This document shows positions 1 through 8,317 of a stretch of DNA of 58,959 nucleotides, in pieces. The stretch is taken from assembly GCA_017397955.1 (NCBI GenBank), contig JAFQHL010000034.1, positions 1 through 58,959 on the forward strand. The letters run 5' to 3'. The notes below the pieces were generated by a model that was given only the letters and a program-made list of their open reading frames with translations, ran no database searches and had not been told where the DNA came from. Numbering within the stretch: the stretch's first letter is position 1; each line of letters starts with the position of its first letter. This DNA comes from Clostridia bacterium (GTDB lineage: Bacteria > Bacillota > Clostridia > Oscillospirales > CAG-382). A program made the translations under genes and the position numbers.

Positions 1-90
1 GGAAGTTCAAAGATGAAAATCCACATCGCAAAACCACTGTTTTTTCTTTCTTTCACTCGCTTTTCTTCAAAATTGCACCTATATCAACTC

Positions 91-128
91 AAAAGCCGTG
101 TTTCGCTTAACGCCAAACACGGCTTTTT
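91..128. terminator. Intrinsic terminator-like hairpin
   Basis: A 13-bp stem (91-103 with 115-127) closes an 11-nt loop and is followed by a run of five T on the plus strand. It could end transcription from the left of the window, and by its A/T flanks also from the minus-strand gene ending at 167. Bases 1-90 hold no recognisable gene. Confidence 0.7.
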
Positions 129-138
129 CGACAGGCTG

Positions 139-160
139 AGCGGAGGGTAACACCTCCGCT
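139..160. terminator. GC-rich hairpin after the TraB-like gene
   Basis: AGCGGAGG (139-146) pairs with CCTCCGCT (153-160) around a 6-nt loop, directly downstream of the minus-strand stop at 167. There is no T-run on the minus side, so it probably works with the hairpin at 91-128. Confidence 0.5.
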
Positions 161-166
161 TTGCTT

Positions 167-1201
167 TTACTGTTCAACTATTGTTACGGTGTAGCCTCTG
201 TCTGCAAGAAGCTGTGCCATGGCACCTTCACCTACTATGTGGGCGGCACCAACGGCAAAGAAGCCGGTCTTGCCTTCTTCAAGGTAATCTTCAGCCAGGT
301 CTGTCATGGCAAGATTACGTTGGGTTACAAGAATATCCATATAGTTTTTCATTACAGCTGCTTTATCCTCGCTCAGTCCGCTGTAATCTTCGGCAGTTGA
401 TTCTGCCAGCTTTTCCGCATCACCATAGAGCCACGCTTCGTACAAGGCGTTTATTTCGTCTCCGTAGCTGTCCTTGTACTTAATCATTTCGTCAATAGTT
501 ATAACCAAAGGCTCGTCACCCGCACTCATCAGCAGGTCGTATTGATGTATAAAGCCCTCTGCCTCTCTAATTTCCTTGCCGCCCTCTGTTGCCATGGTAA
601 GCAGCTGCATATCCGCACCGTTGTCGGCAACTAAGCCTATATCGCTGGAAAGCGCCTCGTTAAGCAGACTTTCCCACATTATGGGCCTGTAATAGTCAAA
701 TGCTTGCATATACATATCCTTTTTTTCAAGCAGGGAAACCGCGCTGTTATAAAGCTCCTCACCTAAATAGTCCTTTATAGTCTTTCCCGTTTCGCAAAGC
801 ATTTTCTTTACAGCTTCCATCTGCAAATTCATATCCTTTTCAAAGGCAAGGGCGTCAGCTTCCACACACAAAAAATCGCTTTCGTTGTAAGCGTTCATAA
901 CGTAATCGGGGAAAACCATTCTGTCGTCGCCCAAATGGATGGTACCAAATAGATAAAGCACACTTCCGTCGCTATCCTCAACGCGGTAAAGAAGGGGAGT
1001 GCAGGCAGAGTTTTCTTCGTTTTTGCCTTCGCTATCCACAGCGCTTGCACTTTCTTCGTTTTTGCCTTCGCTATCCACCGCGCTTACGCTTTCTACTGTG
1101 CTTGGCGTGCCGTTTTCCTTCTCTCCCTTGTTGCAGGCACAAAGGCTTAACAGTAATGCCAGCGTCAATGTAAGCAGCAAAGCCAGTCTTTTAATTTTCA
1201 T
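167..1201 (-). CDS. TraB/GumN family lipoprotein
   Basis: Predicted secreted lipoprotein of 344 residues. The N-terminus has a hydrophobic signal and a lipobox-like LCAC, with Cys23 the likely lipidated residue. A low-complexity Ser/Glu/Lys linker at about residues 39-66 is encoded by a 39-bp tandem repeat. The folded part carries the two signatures of the TraB/GumN (PF01963) fold: GTIH at 86-89 and VGAAH at 317-321 followed by a GEGxxxxLLxxRGY pattern. The fold is related to EreA-type hydrolases and TIKI proteases, but the bacterial function is mostly unknown. It has its own consensus promoter and AAAGGAAG Shine-Dalgarno sequence, and is divergent from mraZ. Family call is firm; activity is not claimed. 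Confidence 0.85.
   Translation of the reverse strand: MKIKRLALLLTLTLALLLSLCACNKGEKENGTPSTVESVSAVDSEGKNEESASAVDSEGKNEENSACTPLLYRVEDSDGSVLYLFGTIHLGDDRMVFPDYVMNAYNESDFLCVEADALAFEKDMNLQMEAVKKMLCETGKTIKDYLGEELYNSAVSLLEKKDMYMQAFDYYRPIMWESLLNEALSSDIGLVADNGADMQLLTMATEGGKEIREAEGFIHQYDLLMSAGDEPLVITIDEMIKYKDSYGDEINALYEAWLYGDAEKLAESTAEDYSGLSEDKAAVMKNYMDILVTQRNLAMTDLAEDYLEEGKTGFFAVGAAHIVGEGAMAQLLADRGYTVTIVEQ
1012..1089 (-). repeat. 39-bp tandem repeat, two copies, inside the lipoprotein gene
   Basis: Bases 1012-1050 and 1051-1089 are near-identical 39-bp units, differing at a few positions at the distal end. They encode two copies of a 13-residue Ser/Asp/Glu/Lys-rich spacer between the lipid anchor and the TraB fold. 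In-frame unit length means copy number can change without a frameshift. Confidence 0.85.
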
Positions 1202-1242
1202 TATAGAATCTTCCTTTCGCTAAAAAATTAAAATTTTAGTTT

Positions 1243-1271
1243 ATTATATAGATAACGGTGTTTTTTGTCAA
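1243..1271 (-). promoter_or_regulatory. Consensus sigma-A promoter for the TraB-like gene
   Basis: On the minus strand, TTGACA (1266-1271) and TATAAT (1243-1248) are separated by exactly 17 nt. This is a perfect match to the housekeeping consensus, about 45 nt upstream of the start codon. Confidence 0.8.
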
Positions 1272-1322
1272 CATACAGGGTAACATAATTCAAAAAAATT
1301 TGTAAAAAAGTAAAAATTGCTA

Positions 1323-1351
1323 TTGCATTTTGACTTTACATAATATATAAT
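1323..1351 (+). promoter_or_regulatory. Promoter of the mraZ/dcw operon
   Basis: TTGCAT (1323-1328) and TATAAT (1346-1351) have a 17-nt spacer. Transcription would start near 1358, just before the three MraZ-type repeats. Confidence 0.65.
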
Positions 1352-1360
1352 AAACCATAC

Positions 1361-1390
1361 AAGGTGGAACTTTGTGGTAGAAGGTGCAAC
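1361..1390 (+). promoter_or_regulatory. MraZ operator, three 10-bp direct repeats
   Basis: AAGGTGGAAC, TTTGTGGTAG and AAGGTGCAAC lie head to tail at 1361-1370, 1371-1380 and 1381-1390, so GTGG/GTGC cores recur every 10 bp. MraZ proteins bind such GTGG-type repeats upstream of their own gene and repress it. The site lies at the predicted transcription start of mraZ. Confidence 0.75.
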
Positions 1391-1500
1391 AAAAACCCAA
1401 ATTTTTCCCAACGGTTATACTTGTTTTACCTAAAAACAGTAAAAATTCCGTGTCTTGCCGTATACTGCGGCGACTTTACTTAAGAAAGGGGGCGTACAGC

Positions 1501-1923
1501 TTGTTTGTTGGTGAATATAGACATAATCTGGACGGCAAGGGCAGGCTGTCGGTACCCGTAAAGCTTAGGGAAAAGTTGGGTGCGGAGTTCGTTATGTGCC
1601 GCAGCTTCGATAAATGTATAATGATACATCCTATGGAGTCGTGGCAGAATTTTGCGGATAAGCTTTCTCAACTTCAGGTGGTGGAGGACAGAAATATCAA
1701 ACGCTATTTCTTCTCCGGTGCGCTTTGGTCCTCCTTGGACGGGCAGGGCAGGGTTATAATCCCCCAGTATTTCCGCGACTATGCGGGGATAGATAAAAAC
1801 GTGGTGCTTATAGGTAACAACACCCACTTGGAGCTGTGGGACGAAGCGGCTTGGGATGCGGAACTTTCCACAGGCTTGCAAAGCGAGGATATTATGTCCC
1901 GTCTTATAGAATTGGGCTTCTGA
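1501..1923 (+). CDS. mraZ: Transcriptional regulator MraZ
   Basis: DNA-binding repressor of the division/cell-wall cluster, 140 residues. It shows the two SpoVT-AbrB-like half-domains typical of MraZ: FVGEYRHNLDGKGRL at the N-terminus and LDGQGRVIIP in the middle. The TTG at 1501 is chosen as start because AGAAAGGGGG lies just upstream and the protein then begins exactly where family members begin. A longer in-frame reading back to 1384 would run through the operator repeats and adds a sequence unlike the family. Three GTGG repeats upstream fit autoregulation. It overlaps nothing and ends 1 nt before rsmH. Confidence 0.93.
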   Translation: MFVGEYRHNLDGKGRLSVPVKLREKLGAEFVMCRSFDKCIMIHPMESWQNFADKLSQLQVVEDRNIKRYFFSGALWSSLDGQGRVIIPQYFRDYAGIDKNVVLIGNNTHLELWDEAAWDAELSTGLQSEDIMSRLIELGF

Positions 1924-1924
1924 T

Positions 1925-2848
1925 ATGGAGTTTAAACATTATACAGTATTAAAAGAAGAAGCAGTGGAGCTTTTGGATTTAAAGCAAGGCGGCATCTATG
2001 TGGATTGCACCCTCGGCGGTGCGGGTCATACAAGTCTTATATTGCAAAAGCTAAAGGGCGGCAGAGTTATAGGCATTGACAGAGATGACGATGCGTTGCA
2101 GAATGCGGCAAAGAAGCTTAATGATGACAGGTTTATCGCAGTTAAAAGCAATTTTTGTGATATTGACAGGGTGCTTGCGGATTTAGGAATAGATGGCGTT
2201 GACGGTATACTTATGGACCTTGGCGTTTCCTCCCACCAGCTGGATACGGTGGAAAGGGGCTTTTCCTACAGCGTGGATGCGCCCTTGGATATGCGTATGG
2301 ACAGCAGTGCCCCCCTTGATGCGGCAGTTGTTTTAAACGAGTATTCCTCAGAAGAGCTGAGCCGGATATTTTGGGAATACGGCGAGGAACGTTTCAGCAG
2401 AAAGATAGCCGCGGCGATTGAAAAACAGCGTGTCGACATCCCTTATAAGACCACTGCACAGCTTTACAATACGGTGTGCGATACCGTTCGCGGCAGTAAA
2501 ACCGATAAACTTTCTTCGGTAAAGCGCATTTTTCAGGCAGTGCGTATAGAGGTCAACGGCGAGCTTGCGGCGGTTGAAGAAGCCATAGAAAAGGGACTTG
2601 AATTGCTAAACCGCGGCGGAAGAATGGCAATAATAAGCTTTCATTCTTTGGAAGACAGAATAGTTAAAAACCGTTTTGCCACAGCGGCAAAGGGTTGTAT
2701 CTGCCCGTCGGATATTCCTATATGCGTATGCGGCAAAAAGCCTGTAGTTAAGCTTGTTACAAGAAAGCCCGTGTTGCCCACGGAAAAAGAGCTTGCGGAA
2801 AACAGCCGCTCACACAGCGCAAAGTTAAGGTGTGCGGAAAAGCTTTAA
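1925..2848 (+). CDS. rsmH: 16S rRNA (cytosine-1402-N4)-methyltransferase RsmH
   Basis: AdoMet-dependent enzyme that methylates N4 of C1402 in the decoding centre of 16S rRNA; 307 residues, full family length. The AdoMet-binding loop DCTLGGAGHTS is at residues 27-37, followed by GIDRDDDAL. SFHSLEDRIVK and a Cys-rich CICPSDIPICVCGKKP stretch are in the conserved C-terminal half. It starts 1 nt after the mraZ stop, so the two are certainly co-transcribed, as in most dcw clusters. Confidence 0.97.
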   Translation: MEFKHYTVLKEEAVELLDLKQGGIYVDCTLGGAGHTSLILQKLKGGRVIGIDRDDDALQNAAKKLNDDRFIAVKSNFCDIDRVLADLGIDGVDGILMDLGVSSHQLDTVERGFSYSVDAPLDMRMDSSAPLDAAVVLNEYSSEELSRIFWEYGEERFSRKIAAAIEKQRVDIPYKTTAQLYNTVCDTVRGSKTDKLSSVKRIFQAVRIEVNGELAAVEEAIEKGLELLNRGGRMAIISFHSLEDRIVKNRFATAAKGCICPSDIPICVCGKKPVVKLVTRKPVLPTEKELAENSRSHSAKLRCAEKL

Positions 2849-2869
2849 AATACTATTAAGAAAGGTAAA

Positions 2870-2917
2870 ATGTTGCGATGCGTCGCGGCAGGTGCTGTAA
2901 ACAATGGAAAAGAATAA
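2870..2917 (+). other. Possible 15-codon leader ORF overlapping ftsL
   Basis: An ATG at 2870 has a good Shine-Dalgarno AGAAAGG a few bases upstream and opens a 15-codon frame ending at the TAA 2915-2917. It overlaps the ftsL start in another frame. The first ftsL start itself lacks a good ribosome site, so the small frame may couple translation. It may equally be chance. Confidence 0.25.
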
Positions 2918-3443
2918 TATGACAAACAAAAAAAGCACAGCTTTGGGTACGGGCGCGAAAAAGGTCGAACTTTCCCGCAGAAGTGCCGCTCATCCCGCGG
3001 CAAGACGAAGCGCATCTCAGCTTACCAATATACAAATCATAACAAGAAAAAAGGAAGAAGAAAAAAAGCCTTTTCCTTGGACAACGGTGTTTACCGCGGT
3101 TTGCTTTACCGTTATGTTTTTGTTTATGATGATGAACTACATAACGCTGGACGATTTGGGTGAACAGGTTACAGAACGTTCCAATACCATTGATGCGCTT
3201 TTGGCGGAACGAGATAAACTGGAAACCAAAATTGCCAAAATGGATACCGTTGAAGAGATACAGAAATATGCGGAAAACGAGCTTGGTATGACCGCAGGTG
3301 ACGGTACCGTAGAGGAGTATCACATAGAAATACATACCGAGGACGACGTGCAGATTAACCACTACGAGGACAAGGTGGAAAACGGCATAGGCACTCTGCT
3401 TACAGGTGCGGGTAACGTGCTTAAAGCCTTCTTCGGCGGTTAA
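2904..3443 (+). CDS. ftsL: FtsL-like division protein
   Basis: Small bitopic membrane protein of the divisome, 179 residues. About 57 residues rich in Lys/Arg are cytoplasmic, one transmembrane segment spans about 59-78, and a predicted coiled coil follows at about 81-115 with a TVEEIQKYAENELGM motif, as in FtsL/DivIC proteins. The acidic, Gly-rich tail to 179 is longer than usual. Position between rsmH and a class B PBP is the usual place for ftsL. The ATG at 2904 is the first possible start; the ATG at 2919 has a better Shine-Dalgarno (GGAAAAG at 2906-2912) and may be the real one. FtsL sequences diverge quickly, so the name rests on layout and topology. Confidence 0.8.
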   Translation: MEKNNMTNKKSTALGTGAKKVELSRRSAAHPAARRSASQLTNIQIITRKKEEEKKPFPWTTVFTAVCFTVMFLFMMMNYITLDDLGEQVTERSNTIDALLAERDKLETKIAKMDTVEEIQKYAENELGMTAGDGTVEEYHIEIHTEDDVQINHYEDKVENGIGTLLTGAGNVLKAFFGG

Positions 3444-3500
3444 GAGTATTTAAAACCTTTTGCTTACAATCATATATGGGCTTTGTTTTCAATATAATTA

Positions 3501-3530
3501 GGGTAAAAGCGTAATTTTTTCGCTTTACCC
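3501..3530 (+). terminator. Hairpin between ftsL and the PBP gene
   Basis: GGGTAAAAGCG (3501-3511) pairs with CGCTTTACCC (3521-3530) with one bulged A. The following bases TTATTGACTTT are only weakly T-rich, so this may be a partial terminator or an RNA-processing stem in the 144-nt gap. A weak TTGACT at 3534 could belong to an internal promoter, but no convincing -10 is visible. Confidence 0.45.
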
Positions 3531-3587
3531 TTATTGACTTTATAAAGAAAGCCTTAATTATCTTTATTTGGCAGGTATTTTTCCCTT

Positions 3588-5882
3588 ATGAAAAAATTAG
3601 TTTCAATTACAAAAAAAGACGTAGCAATCCGATGCTTTTCTGCATTGGCTGTTATTCTTTTGCTGTTTTCTGCCCTTGGCGCAAGACTTGCATATCTTCA
3701 GCTTATGGATTATGAGGAAATGCGAGAGAAGGTTTTGGACCAGTATTCAAGCACAATGGTTCTGCCTGCAAGCAGGGGCTCTATTTATGACCGCAATATG
3801 CAGGTGCTTGCCATGAGCGAAACCGTGGAAACGGTGTTCATTTCTCCAAAAGGGATAATGGACGCCGATGCAAAGGCGGGGGATAATTATTACCGCGACC
3901 TTATAGCAAACGGACTTTCAGAGCTGCTTTCGGTACCCAAGGCAGACATCCTTGCAAAGGCAGAAAAGACCCACAGCCAATATGAGGTAATAAAAAAGAA
4001 CGTGGATGAGGAGACCGCCGACAAGGTGCGCCAGTTCCAAATAGACAACAAGCTGTACACAATGATGAATCTTGAAGAAGACAGCAAGCGTTACTACGAG
4101 TACGGTGCGCTTGCCTCCCACGTGGTGGGATTTAACGGTACCGACAGCGGTCTTTTTGGGCTGGAACTTTATTATGACGAATACCTTTCCGGTACTGATG
4201 GACTTATAGTTTACAGAAAAGACGGCGGTGGCTATGACCTTTCTCCTAAAAATGACAGCTATGTGGCGGCAGAGGACGGCTCAAACCTTGTAACCACCAT
4301 AGATGTTAACATCCAAAGTATAGTGGAAAAGTATTTGGAAAAGGTTTATTTTGACCACAACGTTCAAAACCGCGTTGCGGCTGTCATAATGGATGTGGAT
4401 ACGGGCGAGATATATGCCAGCGCGGTATATCCCGATTTTGACCTTAACTCTCCCTACACCCTTACCTCTGAATTTCTTGAAGAGTATGAGGAGGCTAAGG
4501 GCACGGTAGGCACCGTTGCATCAGAGGAGGAAAGCGGTGAGGATAAAACCTACACCGAGGAAGAGCTTGCCGCATTGCACAACCGTTTACTTAACAAAAT
4601 GTGGAACAACAAGGTGGTTACCGAGCTTTATGAGCCCGGCTCTACCTTTAAAATAGTTACTACCGCTATCGCCTTGGAGGAAGGCATAACATCACTTAAC
4701 AACAGCTATAACTGCGCGGGCTATATAGATGTGGACGGCGAGACCATCCATTGCCACAAGGTTGGCGGTCACGGTGCTCAAAGCATAGCGCAAACACTGC
4801 AAAATTCCTGCAACCCCGCATTTATATCCTTGGGGCTTAGAATAGGTAAAACCACCTTTATGCAATACTTTGAAGAATTTGGATATCTGGGGCTTAGCGG
4901 CTGTGATATGCTTGGCGAAACCAAAACCTATTACTACGGCACTAACAACACCCCCTTTAATCGCATAGAGCTTGCAACCTATTCCTTCGGTCAGTCCTTT
5001 AAAACCTCTATCATCCAACAGCTTCGTGCTGTTTCCGTGGTTGCAAACGGCGGTTATCTGGTAACCCCTCACCTTGCAAAATATCTTGCCGATGACGACG
5101 GCAACATCACATATACATTCCAATACGAAAGCGACCGTCAGGTTATAAGCACCGATGTGGCAAATACCATAGTAGACGTGCTTTACGGCGGCATAAATAC
5201 CGGTTCAACGAAAAATGCGGCGGTAGAGGGCTACTCTATTGCGGCAAAAACAGGTACTTCACAGAAGTTGGATACATCTATAGACAATGACTATGTAAGC
5301 TCTTGTGTGGCATTTGCACCTGCAGAGGACCCGCAGGTTGCCATTATCGTTGTGGTAGACGAGCCTATGGCAGGCGAATTCTACGGCGGTCTTGTGGCGG
5401 CACCCGTTGTTTCCAGTATCCTTTCCGAGGTGCTTCCTTATCTTGAAATTCCGCGCAACGGCGAGGCAGAGCACTCCAACATCAACGTTATAAACTACAC
5501 CGAAAAGACCGTGGATGCGGCTATTAAATCAATAACCGAATCCGGCCTTGAATACCGTATCATCGGCGAGGGTAATATTGTTGTTAACCAAATGCCTAAG
5601 TCCGGCACTTTGCTTACGGATAACGGTACGGTTATACTCTATACGGATTACGGTACAGAACCCGCAATGGTTACCGTACCAAACATCAAGGGCTACAGCG
5701 CGCAGTATGCTATCTCCAATCTGCAACGTGCGGGGCTTAACGTCAGGGTTACCGGCGCATACAGCTCCGAGATAAGCGGCACGCCTATGGTTGTATCACA
5801 GGATATTACTTCAGGCACTTCCGTGGAAGAGGGTACCGTTGTAACCATCCAAATAAGATATTATGAAGGCATTGACGGGTAG
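3588..5882 (+). CDS. ftsI: Class B penicillin-binding protein with PASTA domains (FtsI/SpoVD type)
   Basis: D,D-transpeptidase that cross-links septal peptidoglycan, 764 residues. A single N-terminal transmembrane anchor lies at about 15-36, followed by the PBP dimerisation domain starting near PASRGSIYDRN. The transpeptidase motifs are complete: STFK with catalytic Ser352, SCN at 407-409 and KTGT at 554-557. An acidic insertion of about 40 residues precedes STFK. Two C-terminal PASTA domains occupy roughly the last 140 residues, as in SpoVD and in beta-lactam/muropeptide-sensing PBPs. The gene sits where ftsI/spoVD normally lies. Whether it serves vegetative division, spore cortex or both cannot be read from sequence. 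The start is fixed by the membrane anchor, although only GGCAGG about 12 nt upstream resembles a Shine-Dalgarno. Confidence 0.95.
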   Translation: MKKLVSITKKDVAIRCFSALAVILLLFSALGARLAYLQLMDYEEMREKVLDQYSSTMVLPASRGSIYDRNMQVLAMSETVETVFISPKGIMDADAKAGDNYYRDLIANGLSELLSVPKADILAKAEKTHSQYEVIKKNVDEETADKVRQFQIDNKLYTMMNLEEDSKRYYEYGALASHVVGFNGTDSGLFGLELYYDEYLSGTDGLIVYRKDGGGYDLSPKNDSYVAAEDGSNLVTTIDVNIQSIVEKYLEKVYFDHNVQNRVAAVIMDVDTGEIYASAVYPDFDLNSPYTLTSEFLEEYEEAKGTVGTVASEEESGEDKTYTEEELAALHNRLLNKMWNNKVVTELYEPGSTFKIVTTAIALEEGITSLNNSYNCAGYIDVDGETIHCHKVGGHGAQSIAQTLQNSCNPAFISLGLRIGKTTFMQYFEEFGYLGLSGCDMLGETKTYYYGTNNTPFNRIELATYSFGQSFKTSIIQQLRAVSVVANGGYLVTPHLAKYLADDDGNITYTFQYESDRQVISTDVANTIVDVLYGGINTGSTKNAAVEGYSIAAKTGTSQKLDTSIDNDYVSSCVAFAPAEDPQVAIIVVVDEPMAGEFYGGLVAAPVVSSILSEVLPYLEIPRNGEAEHSNINVINYTEKTVDAAIKSITESGLEYRIIGEGNIVVNQMPKSGTLLTDNGTVILYTDYGTEPAMVTVPNIKGYSAQYAISNLQRAGLNVRVTGAYSSEISGTPMVVSQDITSGTSVEEGTVVTIQIRYYEGIDG

Positions 5883-5894
5883 CGGGGTATTTTT

Positions 5895-7250
5895 ATGAAA
5901 TATACTCTTAATCAAATAGCAGAGCTGGCAGGTGGAATACTACATCCTCAAAGTACAAAAGAGCGTTTGTTTACAGCCGTAAATTCCGATAGCCGCCTAA
6001 TCAATCGCGCAGATACCCTTTTTGCGGCACTTAAGGGTGACAATTTTGACGGCCACAGTTTTGTAGCGGATATGTGTGCGGAGGGCGGCGCAATTATAGA
6101 CGACGAAAGTTGCTTTTGCCCAAACAGCATACTGGTTTCCTCTGTAAAGGAAGCACTTTACCGTATTGCAATCCATCACCGCGAGGAAGAGTTAAAGGCA
6201 CTTAAGGTGCTTGCAATAACAGGCAGTGTGGGCAAAACCACCGCTAAAAATATGGCGCATCTTACAATGTCTGCAAGCTTCAATTGCTATAAAAGCGCAG
6301 GTAATCGCAATAGTCTTACGGGCTTACCCATGGAGGTGCTTAACGTGCCTGCAGCTTGCACCCACGCGGTTTTAGAGGCGGGAATGAGCGACCCCGGTGA
6401 GATTGCAAAGATTTCCGGTCTTATAAAGCCTGCGGCGGCAGTGATAACAAACATAGGACACTCTCATATACTTGCTTTTGGCAGCAGAGAAGGGATATGC
6501 AAGGAAAAGCTTTCAATACTTGACGGTATGGAAACAGATTGCATAACACTGCCGGATGATGAGTTGATCATTAAAAACTGTAGGGCGCAAGGTGCTGTTT
6601 TTTGCTCTGTTACCGATAAGAGTAAAGAAGCGTATGCAGAGAACATAAAAGAAAGCCCTGCAGGTATGGAATTTACTGCCTGCTACGGCGGCAACAAAAC
6701 CGGAATATTATTGCCCGCACAGGGGATACATAACGTTATGAATGCCTTGCTTGTGTTTGTTGCAAGCTGTAGAATGGGCGCAGACCCCCAAAAAAGCGCG
6801 GCGGCATTACAGGCGTTTGTTACCGAGGGTAACAGGCAAAACATACACACAAGCCGCGGCATAAAGGTTATTGCGGATTGTTATAACGCCTCCCCTGAAT
6901 CTATGGCGGCGGCGCTTGGTGTGCTTAAAACCGGTAGCGGTAAACGTGTTGCTGTACTTGGTGATATGCTGGAGCTGGGTGATCACGCGGAAAAACTGCA
7001 CAGCCTTGTGGGCGAAAAAGTTTACGGCAGTGCGGACTTGCTTGTGTGCGTGGGTGAGGACGCAAAATATATTGCAAAATCCGCCGCTTTAAAGGGTATG
7101 GCAGAGGACAATATCTATTTGTTCCCTGCGGCGGAATACGAAAAAGCGGCAAGCTTGCTTGAAATGCTGTTGCATGCGGGCGATACTGTTCTTTTCAAAG
7201 CAAGTAACAGAACAAATATAAGAAAAGTAATGGAGATACTGCAACTATGA
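5895..7250 (+). CDS. murF: UDP-MurNAc-tripeptide--D-Ala-D-Ala ligase MurF
   Basis: Cytoplasmic ATP-dependent ligase that adds D-Ala-D-Ala to UDP-MurNAc-tripeptide; 451 residues. The N-terminal domain has the MurF-type VNSDSR motif, the central domain the P-loop GSVGKTT at residues 110-116, then NRNSLTGLP and a C-terminal domain with DCYNASPESM and LGDMLELG. NRNSLTG and the D-Ala-type LGDMLELG mark it as MurF and not MurE. It overlaps mraY by 4 nt. No murE lies before it, unlike most Firmicute dcw clusters. Confidence 0.96.
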   Translation: MKYTLNQIAELAGGILHPQSTKERLFTAVNSDSRLINRADTLFAALKGDNFDGHSFVADMCAEGGAIIDDESCFCPNSILVSSVKEALYRIAIHHREEELKALKVLAITGSVGKTTAKNMAHLTMSASFNCYKSAGNRNSLTGLPMEVLNVPAACTHAVLEAGMSDPGEIAKISGLIKPAAAVITNIGHSHILAFGSREGICKEKLSILDGMETDCITLPDDELIIKNCRAQGAVFCSVTDKSKEAYAENIKESPAGMEFTACYGGNKTGILLPAQGIHNVMNALLVFVASCRMGADPQKSAAALQAFVTEGNRQNIHTSRGIKVIADCYNASPESMAAALGVLKTGSGKRVAVLGDMLELGDHAEKLHSLVGEKVYGSADLLVCVGEDAKYIAKSAALKGMAEDNIYLFPAAEYEKAASLLEMLLHAGDTVLFKASNRTNIRKVMEILQL

Positions 7251-8284
7251 CGGAATATACAAAGCATACTGTTGTTGCCCTTGCGGCTTTCGCCATAGCC
7301 CTTGGCTTAAGCCTTATTCTGTACAAAATCTTTATCCCCGTGCTTCGTAAGGTTAAATTAGGACAAAAAATACTTGATATTGGCCCCAATTGGCACAAGT
7401 GCAAGGAGGGTACTCCCACTATGGGTGGTCTGTTCTTCATTGTGGGTATGCTGGTGGCTGTTACAATATGTTGCTTCGGCACACTTACTAACCCGCCTTA
7501 TTGCTTAAATGTCCACGGCGAAAGGGTAAGGGATTACCGCTTGCACATAAATCTTTTGCTTTCCGTGCTTACGGGCGCGGTAGGCTTTATAGATGACTAC
7601 GTAAAGCTGTTTAAAAAACGCAACAAGGGACTTTCCGCCGCCCAAAAAATGGGCTTTCTTATAGTAACCTCTTTAAGCTATCTGCTTATAAACAACTATT
7701 TCGGCTATATAGATACCAGAGTAAACCTTCCTTTTATAAGAGGACAGGTAGAGCTTGGGGTTTTATACTATATAATAGCCGTGCTGGTAATGGTTTACTT
7801 TATCAACTGTGCAAACCTTACCGACGGTATAGACGGTCTTGCAGGCAGTATATCCTGCATAATAATGACAATGTTCTTCACATTTGCTGTGTTCCTTGAC
7901 AAACCGCAAATGAGCGTGTATACCGCGGCTGTCCTTGGCGGCGTTATAGCTTTCCTTGCATATAACTATTATCCCGCAAGGATATTTATGGGCGATACCG
8001 GATCTTTGTTCCTTGGCAGCGCCGCCGTGCTTATGGCTTTCTGGACCAACGCATCCCTTCTAATCTTCCTTATAGGGCTTATATACTTTATTGAAGGTAT
8101 ATCTGTAATGCTTCAGGTGTTCTACTATAAAAGAACAAAAAAACGCCTGTTTAAAATGGCACCCATCCATCACCATTTTGAAATGTGCGGCTGGTCGGAA
8201 TGGAAAATAGTGGGCGTTTTCTCCGCAGTAACCTTGGTTTGCTGTGTAGCGGCTTATCTTATTCTGGTGCTTTACCTCAATTAG
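7247..8284 (+). CDS. mraY: Phospho-N-acetylmuramoyl-pentapeptide transferase MraY
   Basis: Integral membrane enzyme that transfers phospho-MurNAc-pentapeptide to undecaprenyl phosphate, making lipid I. 345 residues with about ten transmembrane segments. The family motifs GTPTMGG, DDYVK, NLTDGIDGLAG, FMGDTGSL and PIHHHFE are all present and include the catalytic Asp residues and the HHH loop. The ATGA overlap with murF implies translational coupling. Confidence 0.98.
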   Translation: MTEYTKHTVVALAAFAIALGLSLILYKIFIPVLRKVKLGQKILDIGPNWHKCKEGTPTMGGLFFIVGMLVAVTICCFGTLTNPPYCLNVHGERVRDYRLHINLLLSVLTGAVGFIDDYVKLFKKRNKGLSAAQKMGFLIVTSLSYLLINNYFGYIDTRVNLPFIRGQVELGVLYYIIAVLVMVYFINCANLTDGIDGLAGSISCIIMTMFFTFAVFLDKPQMSVYTAAVLGGVIAFLAYNYYPARIFMGDTGSLFLGSAAVLMAFWTNASLLIFLIGLIYFIEGISVMLQVFYYKRTKKRLFKMAPIHHHFEMCGWSEWKIVGVFSAVTLVCCVAAYLILVLYLN

Positions 8285-8317
8285 TAATTTTAAGGCAAAG
8301 GAGTGCAATATTTATCT

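Noticed and set aside
1384..1500. Longer N-terminus for mraZ
   Set aside because: It would begin inside the operator repeats, adds 39 residues unlike any MraZ, and ignores the good Shine-Dalgarno before the TTG at 1501.
3534..3587. Separate promoter for the PBP gene
   Set aside because: TTGACT is present but no -10 hexamer at acceptable spacing is convincing.
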